Positions 58,303 through 64,000 of a stretch of DNA of 64,000 nt are shown one piece after another. Under the pieces are notes generated by a model that was not told the DNA's origin, searched no databases, and saw only the letters and a list, made by a program, of their open reading frames with translations. Source of the DNA: Pilaira anomala (lineage: Eukaryota; Mucoromycota; Mucoromycetes; Mucorales; Mucoraceae); contig JAIXMQ010000046.1 in NCBI GenBank assembly GCA_025716855.1, forward strand, positions 184,346 to 248,345. Reading direction: 5' to 3'. The number at the start of each line of letters is the position of its first letter. The first letter of the stretch is position 1. The position numbers were made by a program, and so were the translations under genes.

Positions 58303-61300
58303 ATGACAAGTACTTCCAGTCAAGATACTATTACTCCTAGTAACGTGAACTCGTATCTCCCTCGTCCAGATGACTTTGACTTTCCCTCTGAAAGTTCTAC
58401 TTTCCCTGCCCCTTTAGGTAATAATAGGTCGTCTGAGTCAATTTCTGACCCTGCTGAACGTGAAAGTACCTTTCTGTATCTTCGTCAGCAACAACAAGCT
58501 ATGACAGAGTATGTTCGTGTTTCCCGTCCTGCTAAGGTACAAGAAGCGTATGCTCTTTTTGGTCGCATTACTGAGGTGGAAAAGTCTTTGGATATGGTGA
58601 CTCCAGAAAGTCGGCAAGCTTTATTTGAACTCATCCAGCATCAACGTGGTGAAGGTCGCAAACTTGAAGCTATGTTAGCCGAACATGATAAAAAGTTGGA
58701 TCAAGGTCGTATTTATATTGAGGAGGAGATGGTGGCTTTTATGACAGATTACCCTGATGAATTTCGTAAACACATCAAACAGCACAATTGGCCTACTTAT
58801 GCTGATTGTCAAGCCTTGAGTTTACGTCAAGACTTGGTTACTTTTATTACGACTCCTACGAATAGGTCTGGTACTAGTGGTAATAATGAATCCTCAACTA
58901 CAGCTGAATTAAGACAAATGATTGTGGAATTGCAAAATGAATTGCGTCGTGTTAAAATGGGTGAAGAACAATTACCTATGTCGCTGGTCATTACTGAAGA
59001 ATCAAAGAAAAAACAAGAATCCGTCCTTTCCGGTGAAAACTCCGTCTCTAAAGAAGAAATCAGGGAAAGACGTAGACGAGTACCTATACCGTCTTTTACT
59101 AATGGTACTATTAGACAAGCAAAAGATTGGTTAAGCGAATATAAAAATGTATGTCAGCATGTTCGTTTCAGTGAACAAGAACGTTTGGATGATCTGCAAG
59201 TTAGATTTAAAGGCCAAGCACTCTCCTGGTATAGTTACTTACCAACCGCAACAAAGAGAGATTGGAATTTATTGGAGAAGGCTTTTATGAATTATTTTGC
59301 AGGTGGTGAATCTAATGTGGATGCTGCTTTAAAGGAATTAAACGATTTAAAACAAGGTAAAATGCGTATGGTTCAATTTGGACAGGTCTTACGTGAGGTG
59401 GCTCGTAAAGCAGAAGTATATTCAGATCGCAAATTGATCTCTTATCTTAAAACTGCTGTTAATCCTGAAATGAAAAGAGCAATTATTTACCGAGGTCCTA
59501 CTACTTATAGTGCTGCTGTTGATATTTGCATTGAGGTTGAGACTGATTTGGCAGAAACACAAATGGATACCTCTACTAAGACTTTGAATCCTACCTATGC
59601 TCCAGTTGGTGAAGCTTCTAACATGAAAGAAAAACAAAACTTTCAACATTCTAATCAACGGGGTGGTTACTCAAGAGGATTTAAGAATAAGTCTTGGAAT
59701 AATGGTGGTGGTTCTGGCTATAGTGGCTCAAGACATGGTGGTGGCTCTGGTAACGGTGGTGGTTATGGTAATGGTGGTGGCTCTGGTAATGGTGGTGGCT
59801 CTGGTAATGGTGGTGGTTTTAGTGCACGCAAGGATGAAAAAAGAACTTGTTTTCGGTGCAAAAGACCTGGACATTTAAAAAAAGATTGCAAGGTGAAGCT
59901 ACCAGGTAGTCATCAACAAAATTATCAAGCTGTAGTAAAAGATGATGAAGATGATCAGATATCTGATGATAGTGATTTGGATGTATTTAATCATTTCTTC
60001 AGTAACAATCAAGATTTGGTAAAAAATAATGATATGAATGCTTATAGTGGTAATAGATTTAAAATGATGATTAAATGTGGTGATCAAGATCAAGAGGTTT
60101 TGGTAGATACCGGTTCTACAACAAATACTATTTCTGAAGAAGCTGCAAGAAGATTGAATCTATCTCAATTTGTATGCAAACCTCAGGTGATTAGCTATGG
60201 TAACAAGAGTACACAGGTTTCTGAGAAGAAGGCTATAATGGATTTTACTTTTAATGGTGATGAATCTAGTCGAGTGTTCCTTTTGGTAGTAGCTAAACAG
60301 AATGAAGACGTAATCTTGGGTATGGACTGGATGGAGAAAGAAGATATTATCCTGCAACCAAGAACTAGAACTGTAATGAAGAATACTCAAGTGATTGTAA
60401 ATAGTTCTGAATTGCTAGTGGATGGTCTCCTCAAGAAATATCCTGGATTAATTGAAGTCGATGATACACAAATTATTACTAATGCTCCATATGAACATAC
60501 TATTGACACTGGTGATGCTATGCCTGTGGTTACTCGAGATTACAGAAGGTCGCCTATGGAAAATGAAGCAATTAGTAAGGAAGTCAAGATGATGTTGGAA
60601 AAGAAAGTGATTGTACCAAGTAACAGCGATTGGTGTTCTCCTGTCGTGTTAATTAGAAAACCTGATGGATCCTTTCGGTTTTGTGTAGATTATAGAAATC
60701 TTAACAAGGTTACTGTTAAGGATAAATATCCTTTGCCCTTAATTTCTGAATTGTTGGACAAGTTAAATGGTTACAAATGGTTTACTACTTTGGATCTGAA
60801 ATCTGGTTTTTGGCAACTACCATTAAGCCAGAATGATGCTAAAAAGACTGCGTTTCAGGCTGATGGATCTTTATATCATTTCGTATGTATGCCTTATGGT
60901 GTAGTGAATGGTCCTCCTTCTTTTTCTCGTCTAATGAATAACATTTTGAAAGGCTTACCAAGATGCATTTGTTATATTGATGATTGTTTGATTTTTAGTA
61001 AGACATTTGAACAACATCAGGAAGATGTAGAACGGGTCCTAGATAGATTGAACAAGTATAATTTGAAGATATCTCAAAAGAAATGCCAATGGTTCTCTAA
61101 AGAAGTAAAGTTTCTAGGCTATTTAATTAGCGGTGAAGGGATTAGGTCAAATCCAGAAAAGGTCAAGGTCGTGAAAGATTGGAAGGCACCAAGCAACAAG
61201 AAGGCTCTTTTGCGTTTCTTAGGTTTTGCTGTATTTTATCATAGGTTTATCGATTGTCTGTCAGCAAAAGCCAAACCACTGTATAATTTACTCAAGAAGG

Positions 61301-61917
61301 ATACTGACTACCAATGGTCTCAAGAAGCTCAAGATGCATTTGAAATGTTGAAGAAAGAATTAACGACTTTACCCACACTTGCATACCCTGACTCCAATAT
61401 CCCTTATGATTTACATTGTGATGCATCGAATATTGCTTTAGGTGCATGTCTTGTTCAAAATGGTAGACCAATTGCGTATGCAAGTCGTACTCTTACTTCG
61501 GCAGAAGCTAATTTTTCGGTTACAGAAAAAGAATGTTTAGCAATCGTTTGGTCTCTGAAGCAATTTCATCCATATGTGTACGGTGCTGCACTTACTATCT
61601 ATACGGATCACGCCGCTTTAAAATCGATTCTTACTACAAAGCTTCCTAGAGGTCGTATTGCTAGGTGGATAATGGCACTCCAAGAATACCAACCGTATAC
61701 TATTGTACACAAGAAAGGTGTTGAAAACAGTGATGCTGATGCTTTGTCTCGAATCGAAGAAATAAACTCTCAAGATTTACAAGAAGTAGATCTCAATTCC
61801 TTTCAAGAATTACAAAAACTGGATCCTCGTATTAAGTCTCTTATGAAGGAAGGAGTGAAACATCCGTTTGTATGGTTGAATGCTACGTTGTGCTATCAGG
61901 AAAAAATGATACAGTAG
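58303..61917 (+). CDS. Gypsy Gag-Pol polyprotein (gag, protease, RT, RNase H)
   Basis: One frame of 1,204 residues starting 17 bases after the LTR. A helical capsid lies around residues 260-420 (PIPSFTNGTIRQAKDWLSEY). A Gly/Asn/Ser repeat precedes the CCHC knuckle CFRCKRPGHLKKDC. The protease has VLVDTGSTTN and VILGMDWM. The RT has SDWCSPVVLIRKPDGSFRFC, LKSGFWQLPL and CYIDDCLIFSK. The RNase H has LHCDASNIALGACL, TEKECLAIVWSLKQF and TDHAALKS. Gag and pol are fused without a frameshift site. The frame ends at 61917 because of a one-base loss in an A run; the integrase follows in other frames. Confidence 0.93.
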   Translation: MTSTSSQDTITPSNVNSYLPRPDDFDFPSESSTFPAPLGNNRSSESISDPAERESTFLYLRQQQQAMTEYVRVSRPAKVQEAYALFGRITEVEKSLDMVTPESRQALFELIQHQRGEGRKLEAMLAEHDKKLDQGRIYIEEEMVAFMTDYPDEFRKHIKQHNWPTYADCQALSLRQDLVTFITTPTNRSGTSGNNESSTTAELRQMIVELQNELRRVKMGEEQLPMSLVITEESKKKQESVLSGENSVSKEEIRERRRRVPIPSFTNGTIRQAKDWLSEYKNVCQHVRFSEQERLDDLQVRFKGQALSWYSYLPTATKRDWNLLEKAFMNYFAGGESNVDAALKELNDLKQGKMRMVQFGQVLREVARKAEVYSDRKLISYLKTAVNPEMKRAIIYRGPTTYSAAVDICIEVETDLAETQMDTSTKTLNPTYAPVGEASNMKEKQNFQHSNQRGGYSRGFKNKSWNNGGGSGYSGSRHGGGSGNGGGYGNGGGSGNGGGSGNGGGFSARKDEKRTCFRCKRPGHLKKDCKVKLPGSHQQNYQAVVKDDEDDQISDDSDLDVFNHFFSNNQDLVKNNDMNAYSGNRFKMMIKCGDQDQEVLVDTGSTTNTISEEAARRLNLSQFVCKPQVISYGNKSTQVSEKKAIMDFTFNGDESSRVFLLVVAKQNEDVILGMDWMEKEDIILQPRTRTVMKNTQVIVNSSELLVDGLLKKYPGLIEVDDTQIITNAPYEHTIDTGDAMPVVTRDYRRSPMENEAISKEVKMMLEKKVIVPSNSDWCSPVVLIRKPDGSFRFCVDYRNLNKVTVKDKYPLPLISELLDKLNGYKWFTTLDLKSGFWQLPLSQNDAKKTAFQADGSLYHFVCMPYGVVNGPPSFSRLMNNILKGLPRCICYIDDCLIFSKTFEQHQEDVERVLDRLNKYNLKISQKKCQWFSKEVKFLGYLISGEGIRSNPEKVKVVKDWKAPSNKKALLRFLGFAVFYHRFIDCLSAKAKPLYNLLKKDTDYQWSQEAQDAFEMLKKELTTLPTLAYPDSNIPYDLHCDASNIALGACLVQNGRPIAYASRTLTSAEANFSVTEKECLAIVWSLKQFHPYVYGAALTIYTDHAALKSILTTKLPRGRIARWIMALQEYQPYTIVHKKGVENSDADALSRIEEINSQDLQEVDLNSFQELQKLDPRIKSLMKEGVKHPFVWLNATLCYQEKMIQ

Positions 61918-63032
61918 TACCGGTAGTACCTGCTGGTCTAGTCAATAAGGTTCTTGCTCATGCTCATAATAAGGATATCGGTGGACACTTTGGTGTTGAG
62001 AAGACATTGGAACGGGTCAAGTCTATCGGGTGGTGGTTTACAAGAAAAGAAGATGTCGTAACTTGGGTAAAACATTGTGAAGGCTGTCAACGATTCAAAA
62101 TAAGAAATGATTCTGCTATTGCTCCTATGCTACTCCTACTTATCTCGGAGAGATTTGGGCCGCTGATATTGCTGTTCTTCCAGAAACTAAACGTGGAAAT
62201 AAGTATGTACTGGTAATTGCAGAATATCTTAGTAAATGGGCGGTAACTGCTGCATTGCCTTCGTTTGATACTGATCGTGTAGTTCAAGTCCTGTTATATG
62301 AAGTCGTTTTAAAAATTGGGTTACCTACAAGATTAATTACTGACAATGGTGCAAACTTTGTCTCAGATGCTATGAACATGGTGTGTAAAAGACTTGGCAT
62401 AAGAAGATCGCTTACATCGGTCGAGCACCCTCAATCTGACGGATTGGTGGAAAGGTTAAACAGAACGCTGAAAACTAGTTTGGCTATCGTAGTTGGTAAT
62501 GAACCTGGTCTATGGGATGATTACTTACTTTTGTCACTTATGCGTATAATACGGCGAAACAGTCAAGTACCTCTTTTTCTCCTTTTGAAGTTCTGTTTGG
62601 TAGAAAACCGGTGTTGCCCCTTTTACCTGAATTAGTTATAGAAGACCCTAAAACGTATGATACTGAATCCTGGACTAATTATTTAAATGCAAGAATTCCA
62701 TTGATTCATGGTACAGCTCTTGAAAATATTAGAAAGGCTCAAGAACATCAAAGAAGTTTTACGACAAGAAATCCAAAATCAAGTATGATTACAAAGTTGG
62801 TGATTTGATTGCTCGTAAGAATTTAGAAAAGTTAGGCTTCCCTAAAGAACGCTGGTCTGGTCCTTGGGTCATTGTCAAGAAAAATAACTCTGAAGGTACC
62901 GCTTATACAATCAAGAAGCAAAATGATACTTCCGGCCATGAGTCTACTGCTAATGCTAAACACATGCGTGTATGGTATCAAGGTATTAACTCTGACAGCA
63001 CTGGTCTTCATCTTGAAGGGAGGATGATGTAG
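61900..63032 (+). pseudogene. Gypsy integrase region, frameshifted
   Basis: Integrase motifs continue in successive frames: the HHCC zinc domain (HAHNKDIGGHFG, HCEGCQRFK), the catalytic core (YLSKWAVTAALPSFD, LITDNGANFVS, EHPQSDGLVERLNRT) and the C-terminal GPY/F-type segment (ERWSGPWVIVKK). Four shifts are seen, near 61901-61906, 62130, 62543 and 62762. Each looks like a single missing base next to a short homopolymer. No chromodomain is visible after GPY/F. The last codons overlap the 3' LTR. Confidence 0.85.
63016..63027 (+). promoter_or_regulatory. Gypsy polypurine tract
   Basis: GAAGGGAGGATGA immediately upstream of the 3' LTR, the usual primer for plus-strand synthesis. Confidence 0.7.
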
Positions 63033-63299
63033 AGTGCTACATTGAAGTCCGCTTGTACTCCCCTTTTCCCATTCTATCACACCACTCTTGCTTCCGGAAT
63101 CTCATGATAATTCAATGTTGAATTATCACCTCACTTTACTGTATCACTCCACTCTATATATTATCTCATGTCTTAACCAACTAGTATAAATACTCACTTA
63201 TATTCTATTCAATAAAGATTATTCTATTTTATAACTTTAACTTTTATTTTATTTATCCGATCCGGATTCCCATTTAAGACCCAACTTCAGAATATTACA
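63028..63299 (+). repeat. Gypsy 3' LTR
   Basis: 272 bases, one mismatch to the 5' LTR (A instead of C in CCGGAATCTC). Followed by the duplication AATAG. Confidence 0.95.
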
Positions 63300-63304
63300 A
63301 ATAG

Positions 63305-63670
63305 TTACTGTTATATGTGACACGTAAAAATGAAGTTACTTTAACTTTCGCGAAAAAATTTATTTCCAAAAATTTCTTCCAATATTATTGGATGTTTATG
63401 TTACACACAATGCTTACGGTTTTTTAATTAACCGCCCTTTTTTTTTATTTTTTTTTTATTTTTTCAAAATCAAGCATTCTCTTATGTCCTCCTGCTTAAA
63501 ATTTAAAAAACCGACCAATTTTGAACTTGATCAGAAGAAAATATTTTTAATAAAATTAACAATCCTAACTTTAACATCTTTTAAGAATACTTCAATTTAA
63601 ATATGTTAAAGAAAATAAAGTTGATATCTTTATTTTTGGGTCGTCTGATCTCTCTTGAAAATACTCCAAA
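63305..63670. other. Right-hand non-coding part of the DDE transposon
   Basis: AT-rich with a T-run (63436-63460), between the gypsy TSD and the right TIR. The short open frame at 63388-63600 is homopolymer-driven and has no motif. Confidence 0.45.
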
Positions 63671-63700
63671 AAAATTCTAGGTTTAAGTCCGATGGCACGT
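63671..63700 (-). repeat. Composite right TIR
   Basis: Perfect 30-base complement of 52984-53013, followed by TA and then repeat arm B. Confidence 0.9.
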
Positions 63701-64000
63701 TACTAAGTTCTATATACTATCGTCCAGTAATACTGATCCGGTAAATAGTAATAACATGGATTATCCGTTAACATTGACAGGTTCTGGTTATTCTATTTTA
63801 ACTACACCAGGAACATGGGTCAATGTGATACGATGATTGGTATTGTTCTTCCTGCATCAATAACAAGCACGGACCTGAATAATGATTTACACTCAGTTTT
63901 GACATGTATATAAACCCTCCATATTTTTGTAAATAATAAAAGAATCATCTTATTTTGCGTCTGATTATTTTTATAGTTCCTTTACTATTTTTTATTTCGT

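Larger units (their letters stand above)
58014..63299 (+). mobile_element. Ty3/gypsy LTR retrotransposon, nearly complete
   Basis: 5,286 bp with 272-bp LTRs (58014-58285 and 63028-63299) that differ at a single base, flanked by the 5-bp duplication AATAG (58009-58013 and 63300-63304). Order of domains is gag, protease, RT, RNase H, integrase, which defines Ty3/gypsy. A primer-binding site and a polypurine tract are present. Gag to RNase H is one open frame; the integrase region is frameshifted. Confidence 0.95.
52984..63700. mobile_element. 10.7-kb composite: DDE transposon carrying three nested insertions
   Basis: Bounded by a perfect 30-bp TIR, starting ACGTGCCATCGGACTTAAAC on the left and its complement on the right, and flanked by TA (52982-52983 and 63701-63702). 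Arm A shows the empty site with a single TA. The element's own gene is the transposase at 53252-56115. Inside it lie a solo LTR (54247-54939), a Tc1/mariner-type element (56182-58010) and a Ty3/gypsy element (58014-63299). Without them the host transposon would be about 2.9 kb. TA duplication and the DDE motifs place it in the IS630/Tc1/mariner group in a broad sense. Confidence 0.88.
52873..64000. repeat. Repeat arm B, split by the 10.7-kb composite
   Basis: 52873-52983 and 63701-64000 together match arm A (42992-43395) in inverted order; only the composite between them is new. The last 300 bases of the window belong to this repeat and are cut by the window end, so its outer border is unseen. 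A few substitutions and one small indel separate the arms. Confidence 0.85.

Overview
This window reads as nuclear DNA of an early-diverging fungus, most likely Mucoromycota (Mucorales-like). The base composition is AT-rich, genes carry many very short GT-AG introns (about 45-100 nt) with long T or A homopolymers, housekeeping genes are compact, and the gene content (muskelin, a Zn2Cys6 factor, a GRAMD4-like protein, fungal DDE elements) is fungal. The lineage is inferred. I found no rRNA, no CRISPR array and no tRNA that I could support.

The left two thirds (1-39,000) is a gene-rich euchromatic segment. In order it holds: a glutathione S-transferase (+), RPS18 (-), a HAD phosphatase (-), an orphan protein (-), an Sds3-like histone deacetylase complex subunit (-), a 26-residue CCHC zinc-knuckle protein (+), a four-finger C2H2 protein (-), CGI121 of KEOPS (+), an APH-fold kinase (-), an orphan seven-helix membrane protein (+), a Spp1/CFP1-type PHD protein (+), ribosomal P1 (+), a Cid1/TUTase-fold protein with a decayed active site (+), proteasome beta-3 (+), a GRAMD4-like membrane protein (-), the SWI/SNF ATPase (-), kynureninase (+), a Zn2Cys6 factor (-) and muskelin (+). 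I rebuilt exon structures by hand. In each multi-exon gene the splice phases close into one uninterrupted frame.

The right third (41,300-64,000) is a stack of transposable elements. It begins with a TA-flanked miniature inverted-repeat element and a second inverted repeat. A decayed Ty3/gypsy copy follows, itself hit by a solo LTR and a 5'-truncated LINE. Next comes a complete 4.5-kb Mutator-like element (108-bp TIRs, 8-bp target duplication) whose 1,073-residue product joins a MULE transposase to an OTU cysteine-protease domain. Then comes a 10.7-kb composite: a DDE transposon with 30-bp TIRs and TA target duplication whose transposase gene is split by a solo LTR. This host transposon has also taken in an intact Tc1/mariner-type element with 180-bp TIRs and, on the tip of that, a nearly full-length Ty3/gypsy element with 271/272 identical LTRs but a frameshifted integrase. 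A diverged inverted copy of the composite's target site lies at 42,992-43,395 and gives a natural empty site.

The chromatin genes (Sds3-like, Spp1-like, SWI/SNF ATPase) are scattered and not an operon. Housekeeping genes alternate strand with short intergenic spaces. The most unusual items are the MULE-OTU fusion element, the nested transposon stack with its datable insertion order, the tiny intron-containing zinc-knuckle gene and the apparently dead TUTase-fold protein.
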